Origin: Actinomycetota bacterium
Lineage (GTDB): Bacteria > Actinomycetota > Actinomycetes > S36-B12
Direction of reading: 5' to 3'
Assembly: GCA_016870515.1 (NCBI GenBank)
Contig: VGBL01000003.1
Span: 39,430-103,429, forward strand
DNA length: 64,000 bases
Each line of letters starts with the position of its first letter. The first letter of the stretch is position 1. Below are positions 1 to 10,491 of this stretch, piece after piece. The position numbers and the translations under genes are program-made. A model generated the notes under the pieces. It saw only the letters and a list, made by a program, of their open reading frames with translations, searched no databases and was not told the DNA's origin.

Positions 1-2
1 CC

Positions 3-779
3 GCCATCACCGGCCCTGGAATCGTGAAGCTCGCCAACGGGACCTACCGCGCTTTCTTCTCCGACTTCGTAAGTGCGGGAGGCGGGCCGAAGGCGCGCAG
101 CATCTACAGCGCCTCGTCGCCGGACGGCACCACCTGGACGGCGGACCCCGGCGTGCGATACGGCCCTGGCTCGGCCATCACTCGCTCCGGCGAGCACCCG
201 GCGGCAGTCCTTCACCCTGACGGCTCCATCGGCCTCTTCGCGTTCGACGCTGGCGTGGGCCCCGGTGGCGTTCCCAGCGGGCCGATGGGCCTGTACTACG
301 CGAGGAGCACAGACGGCGGGCTGACGTTCGGCGAGCCCACGGCCATCAGTCTGACCAATGCGGTGGGGCAGGGATTCGGCAACGATCCCGACGTGATCCT
401 GCGCGCCGATGGCTCGGTCCTTCTGTCAGCGGGAGGGTTCGCTCCGAGCGTGGGCGGCTATATCGGCACCTACGTCCTGGCCAATCCGCCCACCGAGTCC
501 CCGACCATTGCCGTGACCTGCAAAGCCAAGGTCACAGTGAGTGCTCGGACGGTCAGGTGCAGGGGATCCTCGACGGGCATCGACCCCGGCTCCATGCTGA
601 TGCCCTATGTCCGCTACTCGCCCAAGGATACGTGGGTCATGGTAAGCGGCACTCCGCCGACGGTTTCAACAAAGGGAACCTTCACCTGGACCTTCAAGCT
701 GACTAAGAAGAAGTCGATGGTCTACGTGTACTTCGCCCATGGAACCACGAAGAGCGTGTCCGTCGCCGTCGGTCTATGA
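3..779 (+). CDS. Secreted BNR/Asp-box (sialidase-like) protein, 3' part
   Basis: The reading frame is open to the left edge, so the gene starts outside the window; an internal GTG at 24 is unlikely to be the true start because coding-like sequence (AITGPGI) precedes it. Two Asp-box motifs typical of beta-propeller sialidase/BNR proteins are visible: SSPDGTTW and STDGGLTF. The last ~95 residues form a separate Lys/Thr/Val-rich beta-type domain with two cysteines (CKAKV and VRCRG), a common layout for secreted actinobacterial proteins. The substrate is unknown; Asp boxes occur in many non-sialidase propellers, so no enzymatic activity is assigned. It converges on the TauE/SafE gene with only 9 nt between the stop codons. 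Confidence 0.6.
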   Translation, partial: AITGPGIVKLANGTYRAFFSDFVSAGGGPKARSIYSASSPDGTTWTADPGVRYGPGSAITRSGEHPAAVLHPDGSIGLFAFDAGVGPGGVPSGPMGLYYARSTDGGLTFGEPTAISLTNAVGQGFGNDPDVILRADGSVLLSAGGFAPSVGGYIGTYVLANPPTESPTIAVTCKAKVTVSARTVRCRGSSTGIDPGSMLMPYVRYSPKDTWVMVSGTPPTVSTKGTFTWTFKLTKKKSMVYVYFAHGTTKSVSVAVGL

Positions 780-788
780 GAGGGTTCG

Positions 789-1559
789 TCACCCGCGCAC
801 GATCTGCACGGCGAGCACCACGATCAGCAGCGCCGTGACCGCGAGCAGCACCGTGCGCACGAACCCACTGCCCTTGGCCATGGCCATGCGCGCGCCCACG
901 ATGGCCCCCGCGATATTGCACGCACCCATGAGCAGGCCCACCACCCACAGCACCGACCCGGCGAGCCCAAAGACGATGAGCGAGGCCAGGTTGGTGCCCA
1001 CGTTGACGATCTTGGCGGTCGCGGAGGCCTGCAGGAACGTGTACCCCAGGGCGGCGACCAGCAGGATGACCAGGAACGAGCCCGTGCCAGGACCGATGGC
1101 GCCGTCGTAGAAGCCGATTGCCACGCCGCCGACGATGGCTGTCACGAGGTGGCGGCGCCGCGAGGCCTCGCGTGCGACCAGTCCCATGTCGCGGCGAAAA
1201 GCGATGAAGCACCACACGACGATGAGGGCAACGAGGATGATCGGGCGAAAGACCTGCGATGGCACATGCACGGCCACGGCTGATCCCGCCGCCGCTCCCC
1301 CGAATGCCGCAAACGCCATCGGCAGGGCGGTCGACAGTCGCGGGCGCTCGAGGATGCCGTAGGCAATGGCCGCCGCCGATGTGCCCAGGATCGACGACAT
1401 CTTATTGGTGCCGAGGGCAACGGAGGGCTCCTGCCCCGGGTTGGCGATGAGCAATGCGGGCAACTGCAGGAGCCCTCCGCCCCCGCTCACCGCATCCACC
1501 CAGCCGGCCGCCGCCGCCACGACGCACAGCGCGACCACGACGTACCAGTCGGGTGTCAT
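789..1559 (-). CDS. TauE/SafE family membrane transporter
   Basis: About 256 residues, strongly hydrophobic, with 7-8 predicted membrane segments. The N-terminal segment carries the family hallmark GWVDAVSGGGGLLQLPALL, and the second half repeats it as GFYDGAIGPGTGSF, the internal duplication known for TauE/SafE (formerly DUF81) proteins. The family exports or imports sulfite, sulfonates and other small anions; the substrate cannot be told here. I prefer the ATG start at 1559 over a GTG at 1571. It lies about 60 nt downstream of proS on the same strand and may be co-transcribed with it. Confidence 0.85.
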   Translation of the reverse strand: MTPDWYVVVALCVVAAAAGWVDAVSGGGGLLQLPALLIANPGQEPSVALGTNKMSSILGTSAAAIAYGILERPRLSTALPMAFAAFGGAAAGSAVAVHVPSQVFRPIILVALIVVWCFIAFRRDMGLVAREASRRRHLVTAIVGGVAIGFYDGAIGPGTGSFLVILLVAALGYTFLQASATAKIVNVGTNLASLIVFGLAGSVLWVVGLLMGACNIAGAIVGARMAMAKGSGFVRTVLLAVTALLIVVLAVQIVRG

Positions 1560-1618
1560 CGAGGCCGCCACAAGTCGCCAAAGACAGGGATATCGTTCGC
1601 CGCCTCGACCGGCATTCG

Positions 1619-3379
1619 TCAGCCCTGGCGGCAGATGGCGACGACGCGTTCGACGATGTCACCGACGGGCACGTCGACGCTGTCGCCGCTCGCACGGTCA
1701 CGCAGCTCCACCTGTCCATCAGCAAGTCGCTTGCCGACGACGACGATCGTGGGGACCCCGATCAGCTCGGCATCGTTGAACTTCACGCCCGGCGATACAC
1801 CCCTGCGGTCGTCGAGGAGCACGCGCACGCGGGAGGCATCGAGTTGACTCGCCATGGCCTCGGCCGCGTTGAAGGGCGCATCCTCCTTGCCGGTCGCGAC
1901 GATGTGGACGTCGGCGGGCGAGACCTCGCGAGGCCACACGAGCCCCTTGTCGTCGTGGTACTGCTCGGCAACCGCGGCAACCGCACGAGAGACGCCGATG
2001 CCGTAGGAGCCCATGGTGACGGTCACCTGCTTGCCCTCCTCATCGAGCACCGTGAGCCCGAGGGCCTCTGCGTATTTGCGGCCCAACTGGAAGATGTGGC
2101 CGATCTCGATGCCTCGGGCGATCTCGACCGTGCCACCGCACCGCGGGCAGGGATCGCCGGCGACGATTTCGACGGCCTCGATCTCCCCGTCCACCTCGAA
2201 GTCGCGTCCACGCACGATTCCGTAGACGTGCTGCCCGGGCGCGTTGGCGCCGGTGACCCACGCTGATCCGACCGCGACTCGCGGGTCGACCAGGAACCGC
2301 ACGCTTCCGCCGCCGGCGACACCGAGCACCCCCGGCCCGATGTATCCCTTGACCAGCGCCGGGTGCTTCGGGAAGTCGGCCTCCTCGAAGGGCCGGAGGG
2401 CAGCCGGGTGCAGGGCGGCCTCCACCCGCTTGAGGTCGACCTCGCGATCGCCCGGAACGCCGATCACGACCGGCTCCTCGGTGCCATCCGGGTAGGACGC
2501 CATGAGCACGACGTTCTTAAGGGTGTCCGAGGCGGCCCACGGGCGATCGGACCGTTGCGTCTCGGCCCGGGCGTTGGAGACCTCGACCAGCGTCGCGATG
2601 GTGGGCGTGTTCGGAGTGTCGTGGACGACCGCCGCCTCGAGCCCGCTCGTGGGCTGCGCGGCCTGCGGAGGCGTCACGACCGCCTCCACGTTGGCGGCGT
2701 AGTCGCACGACGTACAGCGAATGAAGGTGTCCTCGCCGGACTCCGTGGGGGCGAGGAACTCCTCGCTCTGGGAGCCCCCCATGGCGCCCGACTGCGCCGA
2801 CACGATCACGTAGTCGAGCTCGAGGCGGTCGAAGGTGCAGATGTAGGCGTCGCGGTGGCGCAGGTACGAACGCTCGAGCCCGGCGTCGTCGACATCAAAG
2901 GAGTACGAGTCCTTCATCACGAACTCACGGCCGCGCAGGATGCCCGCACGCGGGCGGGCTTCATCGCGGTACTTGGTCTGGATCTGGTAGATGCACAGCG
3001 GCAGATCCTTGTAGGACGAGTACTCGCCCTTGACCATCAGCGTGAACATCTCCTCGTGGGTCGGACCCAGCAGCATGTCGGCACCCTTGCGATCCTGCAG
3101 TCGGAACAAGGTGTCGCCGTAGTCGTCCCAGCGGCTCGTGCGCTCATAGGGCTCGCGCGGCAGCAGGGCCGGGAAGTGAACCTCCTGGAACCCGGCGGCG
3201 TCCATCTCCGCACGAACGATGCTCTCGACATTGCGATAGGTGAGGTAGCCCAACGGCAGCCACGAGAAGACGCCCGGGGCCACGCGGCGGACGTAGCCGG
3301 CCCGCACGAGCAAGCGATGGCTCGGGACCTCGGCGTCGGCGGGGTCCTCCCGCAGCGTTCGCAGAAAGAGGGTCGACAT
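1619..3379 (-). CDS. proS: Prolyl-tRNA synthetase
   Basis: Class II aminoacyl-tRNA synthetase that charges tRNA-Pro in the cytoplasm. The ~586-residue length and large insertion between motifs 2 and 3 mark the bacterial type with a cis-editing (INS) domain. Visible are GPTHEE near residue 105, the motif 2 region with RDEARPRAG, the editing-domain segment (…[10 protein letters not shown]…), motif 3 [11 protein letters not shown], and a C-terminal anticodon-binding domain. I choose ATG at 3379 ([11 protein letters not shown]), which matches the usual N-terminus, over a GTG 12 nt upstream. It ends the minus-strand run dxr-rip1-ispG-GNAT-proS, the same neighbourhood as in mycobacteria. Confidence 0.97.
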   Translation of the reverse strand: MSTLFLRTLREDPADAEVPSHRLLVRAGYVRRVAPGVFSWLPLGYLTYRNVESIVRAEMDAAGFQEVHFPALLPREPYERTSRWDDYGDTLFRLQDRKGADMLLGPTHEEMFTLMVKGEYSSYKDLPLCIYQIQTKYRDEARPRAGILRGREFVMKDSYSFDVDDAGLERSYLRHRDAYICTFDRLELDYVIVSAQSGAMGGSQSEEFLAPTESGEDTFIRCTSCDYAANVEAVVTPPQAAQPTSGLEAAVVHDTPNTPTIATLVEVSNARAETQRSDRPWAASDTLKNVVLMASYPDGTEEPVVIGVPGDREVDLKRVEAALHPAALRPFEEADFPKHPALVKGYIGPGVLGVAGGGSVRFLVDPRVAVGSAWVTGANAPGQHVYGIVRGRDFEVDGEIEAVEIVAGDPCPRCGGTVEIARGIEIGHIFQLGRKYAEALGLTVLDEEGKQVTVTMGSYGIGVSRAVAAVAEQYHDDKGLVWPREVSPADVHIVATGKEDAPFNAAEAMASQLDASRVRVLLDDRRGVSPGVKFNDAELIGVPTIVVVGKRLADGQVELRDRASGDSVDVPVGDIVERVVAICRQG

Positions 3380-3439
3380 GCGCAGGATCACGGGCAGCCC
3401 CTCTGTTCGCGGAAGACCCGAGGATAGCGGTGCCGTGGC

Positions 3440-4267
3440 TCAGAAGAGGATGGTGGCGAACTCTCCGACCTCTTCGAACCCGACAGCGTGGTAGCACCGA
3501 CGTGCCGCCTCGTTGTAGTCGTTGACATAGAGGGTGACCACAGGAGCGCATTCGTGGCGAGCCGCCTTGACGACGGCCGCCATCCCGGGAGTCGACAGCC
3601 CCTGGCCGCGCCGATCGGGGGCAACCCACACGCCCTGCACCTGGCAGGCCCGGGTCGAGGCCGCACCCACCTCGGCCTTGAAGACGACCTCGTCTTCGTC
3701 GATGAGCGCGTATGCGCGGCCCTCGCGGATGAGTTCGGCGATGCGAGCGCGATAGGCGCCCGCCGCGCCGCCACTCAGTGGGGATACGCCGACCTCCTCG
3801 GTGAACATCGCCACGCAAGCGGGGAGCAGCAGGTCCAGCTCGTCGATACGCACAGGCCGCACGCGTTCATCGCCGGCGACGGGGGAATCTCTCGCGATGG
3901 ACAGCAGGGGCTGGTGACGCCGCTCCTCGCGCGGACGCCCCCAGGCATGGCGTACGCGGCCCCACAGGTCGAGCACCTCGTGAGCCGGCCCCACCATCGA
4001 CGACCCCCTGCGTCCACTACGGGCCAGCTGGGTGGCAAAGGCCTCCCGCGACTCGTCATCGGTGTCAATCGGGATGACGTTGCTGCCCAGGTAGAGGGCG
4101 GACAGGGGATGTCCGTCGACGGCGTAGACGGACACATCGGAGACAACCCGGGCGCCGATCGCCTCGAGCCGCGAGGCCACGAAGCAGTGGGCCACGGGGT
4201 CAGCGGCGAGGGCGCCGCGAAACCAGGGCAGGTCACCGGCTGCGAGGGAGCGGACCTCGCCGCGCAC
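3440..4267 (-). CDS. GNAT N-acetyltransferase with DUF4081 N-domain
   Basis: A 275-residue protein with an N-terminal DUF4081-like region (residues ~1-130) and a C-terminal GNAT fold. The acetyl-CoA binding motif A is VWVAPDRRGQGLSTPGM, followed by LYVNDYNEAARRCYHAVGF, typical of motif B. The same protein sits directly downstream of ispG in Mycobacterium (Rv2867c-type), which supports family membership. The acceptor substrate is not known. Its GTG start follows the ispG stop codon with no gap, so the two are translationally linked. Confidence 0.88.
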   Translation of the reverse strand: MRGEVRSLAAGDLPWFRGALAADPVAHCFVASRLEAIGARVVSDVSVYAVDGHPLSALYLGSNVIPIDTDDESREAFATQLARSGRRGSSMVGPAHEVLDLWGRVRHAWGRPREERRHQPLLSIARDSPVAGDERVRPVRIDELDLLLPACVAMFTEEVGVSPLSGGAAGAYRARIAELIREGRAYALIDEDEVVFKAEVGAASTRACQVQGVWVAPDRRGQGLSTPGMAAVVKAARHECAPVVTLYVNDYNEAARRCYHAVGFEEVGEFATILF

Positions 4268-5428
4268 CTAACTCACCGAGACGAGCGGCGAGCCCTCGGC
4301 GTCGGCGCTGATCTGCTCGGCGAGCTTCATCGCCTCTTCGATCAAAGTCTCCACGATCTGGTGCTCGGGGACCGTCTTGATGACCTCGCCCCTGACAAAG
4401 ATCTGACCCTTGCCGTTGCCGGAAGCCACACCGAGGTCAGCCTCGCGAGCCTCTCCCGGACCGTTGACCACGCAACCCATGACCGCGACGCGCAGGGGCA
4501 CGTCAAGACCTTCGAGTCCGGCGGTGACCTGCTCGGCCAGGGTGTAGACGTCGACCTGCGCCCGGCCGCACGATGGGCACGAGACGATCTCGAGTCCGCG
4601 TTGCCGCAGATTGAGCGACTCCAGGATGCCGATGCCTACCTTGACCTCCTCGACGGGCGGAGCGGACAGCGAGACGCGAATCGTGTCGCCGATTCCCTGC
4701 GCAAGGAGTGCTCCGAACGCGACCGCCGACTTGATGGTGCCCTGGAAGGCAGGGCCAGCCTCCGTGACCCCCAGGTGCAGCGGGTAGTCGCACTGCTCCG
4801 CGAGCAGCCGGTAGGCCTGCACCATCGTGACCGGGTCATGGTGCTTTACCGAGATCTTGATGTCACCGAACCCGTGCTCTTCGAACAGCGACGCCTCCCA
4901 CAGGGCCGACTCGACCAGTGCTTCGGGCGTCGCCTTGCCGTACTTCTTCAGCAGGCGCGGGTCAAGCGAACCGGCGTTGACGCCGATACGGATCGGCGTG
5001 CCCGCGTCGGATGCCGCGCGGGCGATCTCCTTGACCTTGTCGTCGAACTGCTTGATGTTGCCGGGATTCACTCGCACGCCAGCACAGCCGGCCTCGATGG
5101 CAGCGAAGACGTATTTGGGCTGGAAGTGGATATCTGCAACGACCGGGATCCCCGACTTGCGGGCGATCTGGGGCAGCGCGTCTGCATCATCCTGACTCGG
5201 AACAGCGACCCGAACCACCTGGCACCCTGCGGCGGTCAGCTCCGCAATCTGCTGCAGCGTGGCGTTGACATCGGCCGTGAGGGTCGTGGCCATCGACTGC
5301 ACGCTCACGGGGGCATCGCCTCCCACCGCCACGGGATGGGTGGGGTGGCGAAGGAGCAGCGAACGGGTGGCGCGGCGCGCAGCCAGGACGGGCGGGGGCG
5401 CCGAGGGCAGGCCCAGATCGATACTCAC
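4268..5428 (-). CDS. ispG: 4-hydroxy-3-methylbut-2-en-1-yl diphosphate synthase
   Basis: Penultimate enzyme of the MEP isoprenoid pathway: a [4Fe-4S] protein that reduces MEcPP to HMBPP. A TIM-barrel region (with [13 protein letters not shown] and [13 protein letters not shown]) is followed by the C-terminal cluster domain with cysteines in SCPSCGR and [14 protein letters not shown] at 5428 (VSIDLGLPS) is the most likely start; the open frame extends 12 codons further upstream. It shares the locus with dxr, the second enzyme of the same pathway, separated only by the rip1 protease gene, an arrangement common in actinobacteria. Confidence 0.97.
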   Translation of the reverse strand: MSIDLGLPSAPPPVLAARRATRSLLLRHPTHPVAVGGDAPVSVQSMATTLTADVNATLQQIAELTAAGCQVVRVAVPSQDDADALPQIARKSGIPVVADIHFQPKYVFAAIEAGCAGVRVNPGNIKQFDDKVKEIARAASDAGTPIRIGVNAGSLDPRLLKKYGKATPEALVESALWEASLFEEHGFGDIKISVKHHDPVTMVQAYRLLAEQCDYPLHLGVTEAGPAFQGTIKSAVAFGALLAQGIGDTIRVSLSAPPVEEVKVGIGILESLNLRQRGLEIVSCPSCGRAQVDVYTLAEQVTAGLEGLDVPLRVAVMGCVVNGPGEAREADLGVASGNGKGQIFVRGEVIKTVPEHQIVETLIEEAMKLAEQISADAEGSPLVSVS

Positions 5429-5475
5429 GATCCCTAGTATCCCCGACGAGCGGGCAGCGCACATCCGGGCCGCTG

Positions 5476-6795
5476 TTACCCCAGGGTGATGGGCTTGACG
5501 AGATCGGCGAAAATCACGACGGCGCCGACCCCCACAAGCACGATGGCCACGACATAGGCCACCGGAAGCATGCGCGCGATGTCAACCGGGCCCGGGTCGG
5601 GACGACCCCGCCACTTCGCCACCTTGCTGCGGGCTCCCTCGTAGAGCGCGCCGGCCACGTGTCCTCCGTCGAGTGGCAGGATCGGCAGCAGGTTGAACAG
5701 GAAAAGGAAGAGATTGAGCGAGGCGGCCAGGCCCAGGAAGATCGCGACCTTGGCCTCTGTCGATTCGTCGGACGCAACGATCTCTCCACCCAGGCGACTG
5801 ATCCCCACCACGCTCACCGGGCTGTCTACCTGGCGCTCCCCTTTCCCAATCAGCGTGTCGCTCACGAGTTCGTAGAAGCGCACGGGCAGGGAGACGAGGG
5901 CCACCACCGAACGCTCGGTGAGGTCCCACATCGCGGCTGGCACGCTCGACCACGGCTGTGGCACGTAGGCGATCTCCGGGCGCAGGCCGAGGAAGCCGGT
6001 CGTCTGCGTCTGCCCGGTCGGCTCACCGCCCTCGTCGTAGACGGGACGGGTGACCTCGACAACGTCGACGGGCACGACCACCGTCGTGCCATCAGCCCGC
6101 GCAATGGTGACGTCGAGCGTCTGAGCACCCCCCGCGCGAACGGCCGCGGTCATGTCCTCCCATGCACCCGGCGGCTGGCCATCGATCGCCGTGATGGTGT
6201 CGCCGGGCTGCAGACCGGCAACCGCCGCCGGCGACGGGCCGAGCGCGCACGCACCATCAGCCTGCGCCGCACCGGTGGGGTTGCTCACCGAAGGCAGGCA
6301 GGGGACGACGGCATTGACCTGGAGGGTCGCCTGCGGCACCCCTATCCCGACCAGCACGGCGCCGAAGAGCAGGAAGGCGAGCACGAGGTTCATGAACGGA
6401 CCGCCGAGCATGATGATCACTCGCTTGTGCACGGGAAGCTTGTAGAAGACCCGATCTTCGTCGCCGGGCGCGATGTCTTCGAGCGACTGCCGGCGAGCAT
6501 CCTCGACCATCGTGGCCAGGCGACCGGTCGACATACGTCGGGCCGTGCCCTCGGGTGCCCCCTTGGGCGGCGGGATCATGCCGATCATCCGGATGTAGCC
6601 GCCAACGGGGATCGCCTTGACGCCGTAGCGGGTCTCGCCCCGCACCTTCGACCACGCCGTCGGCCCAAATCCCACCATGTATTCGGTGACCTTGACACCG
6701 AACTTCTTCGCAGGCACGAGGTGGCCGATCTCGTGAAGGGCGATCGAGGCGAGGATGACGAGGAAGAAGGCGATGATGCCAATGACCTCCCACAT
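5476..6795 (-). CDS. Site-2 metalloprotease (Rip1/RseP family)
   Basis: Intramembrane zinc metalloprotease for regulated cleavage of membrane anti-sigma factors or other single-pass proteins. The first membrane helix carries the catalytic HEIGH motif (residues 21-25). A PDZ domain lies in the middle ([17 protein letters not shown]), and the C-terminal membrane part has the conserved LPLDGGH motif. About 439 residues, the usual length for mycobacterial Rip1. The ATG start overlaps the dxr stop by one base (TGATG), so the pair is translationally coupled. Conserved order with dxr and ispG supports Rip1 orthology; its local substrates are not indicated. Confidence 0.95.
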   Translation of the reverse strand: MWEVIGIIAFFLVILASIALHEIGHLVPAKKFGVKVTEYMVGFGPTAWSKVRGETRYGVKAIPVGGYIRMIGMIPPPKGAPEGTARRMSTGRLATMVEDARRQSLEDIAPGDEDRVFYKLPVHKRVIIMLGGPFMNLVLAFLLFGAVLVGIGVPQATLQVNAVVPCLPSVSNPTGAAQADGACALGPSPAAVAGLQPGDTITAIDGQPPGAWEDMTAAVRAGGAQTLDVTIARADGTTVVVPVDVVEVTRPVYDEGGEPTGQTQTTGFLGLRPEIAYVPQPWSSVPAAMWDLTERSVVALVSLPVRFYELVSDTLIGKGERQVDSPVSVVGISRLGGEIVASDESTEAKVAIFLGLAASLNLFLFLFNLLPILPLDGGHVAGALYEGARSKVAKWRGRPDPGPVDIARMLPVAYVVAIVLVGVGAVVIFADLVKPITLG

Positions 6796-7904
6796 CACAG
6801 CGCACCTCCCTCGATAACCTCGGCCGCAGCCTTGCGCGCCCACTCGTCTGCAGTAAGGACGCGCTCGACAGTGTCGGCGTTCCCCCTATTGTCGCTCGAC
6901 AGATGCCGTTGAAGCACCACAGCAATCGTGTCGACGATCCCCGTGAAGGCAAGCCGCCCGGCAAGGAAGGCAGCCACCGCCACCTCGTCGGCGGCGTTGA
7001 AGACGGCGGGGGCGGTGCCCCCCGCTGCGCCAGCTCGACGGGCCAGGCTTACGGCGGGAAAGGCCTCGTCGTCCAAGGGCGCGAACTCCCAGGCTGCGGC
7101 CCGGGTCCAGTCGCAGCCCGGTGCGGCATCGGCAAAGCGATCGGGATAGCCGAGCGCCCAGGCGATGGGTAGGCGCATGTCGGGGGGGCTCGCCTGCGCC
7201 AGCGTCGACCCGTCGACGAACTCGACCATGGAGTGCACGACGGATTGCGGATGAACGACGACGCCGATGCGCTCAAAGGGAATGTCGAACAGTAGGTGCG
7301 CCTCGATGACCTCCAGGCCCTTGTTAACCAGGGTCGCGGAGTTGATGGTGACGAGCGGACCCATAGACCACGTCGGGTGGGCGAGCGCCTGCTCGGGCGT
7401 CGCCGTCGCGAGTCGACCAGCGTCCCAGTCGCGAAACGGGCCGCCAGATGCCGTGAGGATCAACCTCGCCACCTCTTCGTGGCGTCCCCCCATCAGGCAC
7501 TGGGCAAGCGCCGAGTGCTCCGAATCCACCGGCCGGATCTGCCCCGGCGCAGCGCGCTTCTTGACGAGCGGCCCGCCGATGATGAGCGACTCCTTGTTGG
7601 CGAGCGCAACGACATTTCCCGCGTCGAGTGCCGCAAGGGTGGGCAGGAGGCCGGCGGCCCCGGCCATGGCATTGAGGACCACGTCGCAGCCCATGCCCGC
7701 GAGCTCGGCGGCCGCGTCGGCGCCCATGGCCACCCGTGACACGCCAAAGGCCCGGACCTGCTGCTCCAGCAGGTCAGTTCGGCCTCCTCCGGCAGCCAGG
7801 CCGACGACCCGAAACCGTCCGGGATTCCTCGTGACCACGTCGAGGGCCTGGACGCCGATGGACCCCGTGCTGCCAAGGATGACGACGTCCCGGGGCCTGC
7901 TCAC
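6795..7904 (-). CDS. dxr: 1-deoxy-D-xylulose 5-phosphate reductoisomerase
   Basis: Catalyses the NADPH-dependent rearrangement and reduction of DXP to MEP, the first committed step of the MEP pathway. The N-terminal nucleotide-binding motif GSTGSIG is at residues 11-17; the catalytic metal-binding segment includes [11 protein letters not shown] and PVDSEHSAL, and the substrate loop contains ASGGPFRDW and HPTWSMG. The 369-residue length is slightly short of E. coli Dxr but within range. Start is GTG (VSRPRDV). Only 25 nt separate it from the divergent gabT, so the promoters of both must be packed there or overlap coding DNA. Confidence 0.97.
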   Translation of the reverse strand: MSRPRDVVILGSTGSIGVQALDVVTRNPGRFRVVGLAAGGGRTDLLEQQVRAFGVSRVAMGADAAAELAGMGCDVVLNAMAGAAGLLPTLAALDAGNVVALANKESLIIGGPLVKKRAAPGQIRPVDSEHSALAQCLMGGRHEEVARLILTASGGPFRDWDAGRLATATPEQALAHPTWSMGPLVTINSATLVNKGLEVIEAHLLFDIPFERIGVVVHPQSVVHSMVEFVDGSTLAQASPPDMRLPIAWALGYPDRFADAAPGCDWTRAAAWEFAPLDDEAFPAVSLARRAGAAGGTAPAVFNAADEVAVAAFLAGRLAFTGIVDTIAVVLQRHLSSDNRGNADTVERVLTADEWARKAAAEVIEGGAL

Positions 7905-7929
7905 GCCCCGATTGTCCTACGCTTATCCC

Positions 7930-9273
7930 ATGACCGACACACTGCTTCCCCCCGCCTCCACGCTGACCCAAGAGCGCCGCCTCGTCACCGAGCTGCCCGG
8001 GCCCCGCTCCCGCGAGCTCATGCAGCGTCGCCAGGGGGCCGTCTCCGCTGGAGTCGGAGGAACCATGCCGGTCTTCGTCGAGCGGGCGGGCGGAGGTGTC
8101 GTCGTCGACGTCGACGGCAACTCCCTCATCGACCTCGGATCGGGCATCGCCGTCACCACCGTGGGCAATGCCAACCCTCGGGTCGTGGAGCGGGTGCAGC
8201 GCCAGGTCGCCGACTTCACTCACACGTGCTTCATGGTGACGCCCTACTCCGGCTACGTCGAGGTGTGCGAGGCGCTCAACCGACTGACGCCTGGCGACCA
8301 CGACAAGCGCTCGGCCCTGTTCAACTCCGGCGCGGAGGCCGTCGAAAACGCAGTGAAGATCGCGCGCTCCTTCACCAAGCGACAGGCCGTCGTGGTGTTC
8401 GACCACGGCTACCACGGGCGTACGAACCTCACGATGGCCCTCACGGCCAAGTCGATGCCCTACAAGCACAACTTCGGGCCCTTCGCTCCCGAGGTCTACC
8501 GCATGCCGATGTCCTACCCCTTCCACGACGGCCCGCACGGCGGTGCCGAGGTGGCCGCGTGGGCCATCTCCAAGATGGATAAGGAAATCGGCGGAGCCAG
8601 CATCGCCGCCATCCTCATCGAGCCCATCCAGGGCGAGGGTGGCTTCATCGTGCCGGCAGCAGGATTCCTCCCGGCTTTGCGCGACTACGCAACCCAGCAC
8701 GGCATCGTCTTCATCGCCGATGAAATCCAGACCGGCTTCTGCCGCACCGGCCAATGGTTCGCTTGCGAGCACGAGGGGATCGTCCCCGACCTGATCACGA
8801 CCGCCAAGGGGATCGCGGCAGGCTTGCCCCTGGCCGGCGTGACCGGTCGGGCCGACATCATGGATTCCATCCACGTCGGAGGGCTCGGCGGGACCTATGG
8901 AGGCAACCCGGTTGCCTGCGCGGCGGCACTGGGCTCGATCGAATCCATGGAGGTCGACGATCTCAATGCGCGGGCTCGTGCGATCGGCGACATCCTGCTC
9001 CCGCGCCTGCATGACATGGCGTCTGCCATTCCAGCGATCGGCAACGTGCGCGGCCGCGGTGCGATGGTCGCCATCGAGATCATCCAGCCCGGCACGCTCG
9101 TTCCCGATCCCGACCTCACCCAGCGCGTAGCCAAGGCCTGCCACGCGCAGGGCGTCGTCGTCCTGACCTGCGGCACCTACGGCAACGTCATCCGGTTCCT
9201 ACCGCCGCTGACCATCCCCGACTCGCTGCTCCATGAGGGACTCGACGTGGTCGAGGCAGCGTTCGGCGCCTGA
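7930..9273 (+). CDS. gabT: 4-aminobutyrate aminotransferase (class III, PLP)
   Basis: Transfers the amino group of GABA to 2-oxoglutarate, giving succinate semialdehyde and glutamate. The 447-residue protein shows class III aminotransferase motifs: the GAEAVENAVK substrate/PLP region, the PLP-binding aspartate in FIADEIQTGFCRTG, and the Schiff-base lysine in TTAKGIAAGLPLAGV. The start at 7930 gives the conserved N-terminus; the frame is open far upstream but that part is antisense to dxr. It faces the polyamine operon and ends 3 nt from its last gene; GABA is the expected product of putrescine oxidation, so context and family agree. Confidence 0.93.
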   Translation: MTDTLLPPASTLTQERRLVTELPGPRSRELMQRRQGAVSAGVGGTMPVFVERAGGGVVVDVDGNSLIDLGSGIAVTTVGNANPRVVERVQRQVADFTHTCFMVTPYSGYVEVCEALNRLTPGDHDKRSALFNSGAEAVENAVKIARSFTKRQAVVVFDHGYHGRTNLTMALTAKSMPYKHNFGPFAPEVYRMPMSYPFHDGPHGGAEVAAWAISKMDKEIGGASIAAILIEPIQGEGGFIVPAAGFLPALRDYATQHGIVFIADEIQTGFCRTGQWFACEHEGIVPDLITTAKGIAAGLPLAGVTGRADIMDSIHVGGLGGTYGGNPVACAAALGSIESMEVDDLNARARAIGDILLPRLHDMASAIPAIGNVRGRGAMVAIEIIQPGTLVPDPDLTQRVAKACHAQGVVVLTCGTYGNVIRFLPPLTIPDSLLHEGLDVVEAAFGA

Positions 9274-9276
9274 CGC

Positions 9277-10491
9277 CTACTGCTCGCGGCAGTGCCACTG
9301 CTGGCCGTAGCCCTCGCTCATGAGGTCGAGGTAGGGCACCGCGTCAAGCGCCTCGGGTCCCAGGACGCCGGCTCCCGCCCAGACACCGGTCGCCAGGAGT
9401 TCGAGCGCGATCACGGGGTTCATGGCGGTCTGCCACACGACGGCCTGCGTGCCGTATTCGCGCATCGTCCACTCGTTGTCGGCCACGTGGTAGAGGAAGA
9501 CCTCTCGTGGTGCGCCGTCCGTGCCCGTGCCCGTCACCCATAGCCCGGCACAGGTCTTGCCGGACATGCGATCGCCGAGCGTCGCGGGATCGGGCAGGCA
9601 CGCGGCCACCACATCGCGCGGGCTCACCCGTTGGCCACGCACCGTGACGGGGTCGGTGCGGTCCAGGCCGAGCCTGTGAAGGGTCTTCAGCACCTCAATG
9701 AACTCGTCGCCCAGGCCGTACTTGAACGTGACGCGCTTGCAATCGATCCATCGAGGCATGAGGAGGACCTCCTCGTGCTCGACATTGACGCACTCCACGG
9801 GGCCGATCCCGTCGGGGAAGTCGAAGACCTCGGCGCCGGAGAAGGGGGCGGTGGTGAACCAGCCGCGGTCCTTCTCCCAGATCACCGGCGGATTGAGGCA
9901 TTCCTCGATCGTCGTCCAGATGGAGAAGCTAGGCGCGAAGTCGTAGCCGGACACTACGAGGTTGGCACCGTCACGCACGCCGAGTTCGTCGATCTCCGAA
10001 AACAGGTGGTCGGCGGCGTAGCGGGCGAAGACGTCGGCTAGGCCGGGCTCGACGCCGATGCCGCAGAGCGCCAGCAGACCTCGCGACTCCCACTCGGGCG
10101 ACTTGTCGAACTGCTCGTCGCCCAACTTCACGAAAGTGTCGGCGTGGGGTCGTTCGGGATGCGGTCGCGACAGGCTCATCGCGGTGTCGAGGTAATTGGC
10201 ACCCGCGTCGAATGCCCCATCGAAGATCGACATGTTGAAGCGAGGATCGACGACATTCAGCACATGCGTGATCGCGTGCTCGCGGCACAGCGCGGCGACG
10301 GCCTCCCGATCGCAGGCATCCACCGCGGCAGCGAAGAATCTCGGGTCGCCCGTGCGGGCCACGATCGACCCGGCGCGCTTGATCTCGTAGTCGGCAGCCA
10401 CCCAGTGCTCGAAGAAGTCGCGGCGCTGGGCGATCAGAGCGGCCGATGTCCCGACTCCGCCTGATCCGACAGCGAGGACCCGCATGCTCAC
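9277..10491 (-). CDS. Saccharopine dehydrogenase-like oxidoreductase
   Basis: A 404-residue protein with an N-terminal Rossmann fold (MRVLAVGSGGVGTSAALIA) and a saccharopine dehydrogenase-type catalytic domain. The family includes saccharopine dehydrogenases, carboxynorspermidine dehydrogenase and homospermidine synthase, and the length is nearest to carboxynorspermidine dehydrogenases. It is the last gene of the polyamine operon; its GTG start overlaps the ureohydrolase stop by 4 nt (GTGA), so the two are translationally coupled. I infer that it acts on a polyamine-derived or N-carboxyalkyl substrate; the exact reaction is unknown. An ATG two codons in is an alternative start. Confidence 0.82.
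   Translation of the reverse strand: MSMRVLAVGSGGVGTSAALIAQRRDFFEHWVAADYEIKRAGSIVARTGDPRFFAAAVDACDREAVAALCREHAITHVLNVVDPRFNMSIFDGAFDAGANYLDTAMSLSRPHPERPHADTFVKLGDEQFDKSPEWESRGLLALCGIGVEPGLADVFARYAADHLFSEIDELGVRDGANLVVSGYDFAPSFSIWTTIEECLNPPVIWEKDRGWFTTAPFSGAEVFDFPDGIGPVECVNVEHEEVLLMPRWIDCKRVTFKYGLGDEFIEVLKTLHRLGLDRTDPVTVRGQRVSPRDVVAACLPDPATLGDRMSGKTCAGLWVTGTGTDGAPREVFLYHVADNEWTMREYGTQAVVWQTAMNPVIALELLATGVWAGAGVLGPEALDAVPYLDLMSEGYGQQWHCREQ

Noticed and set aside
3488..5437. A 649-codon open frame antisense to the GNAT and ispG genes
   Set aside because: Both sense genes are clear family members; the antisense frame is Arg/His/Gly/Asp-rich with no recognisable motif, the usual by-product of GC-rich codon bias.
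7267..7929. Upstream extension of the gabT frame to give a 668-residue protein
   Set aside because: The extension is antisense to dxr and not like any aminotransferase; the ATG at 7930 gives the normal N-terminus.
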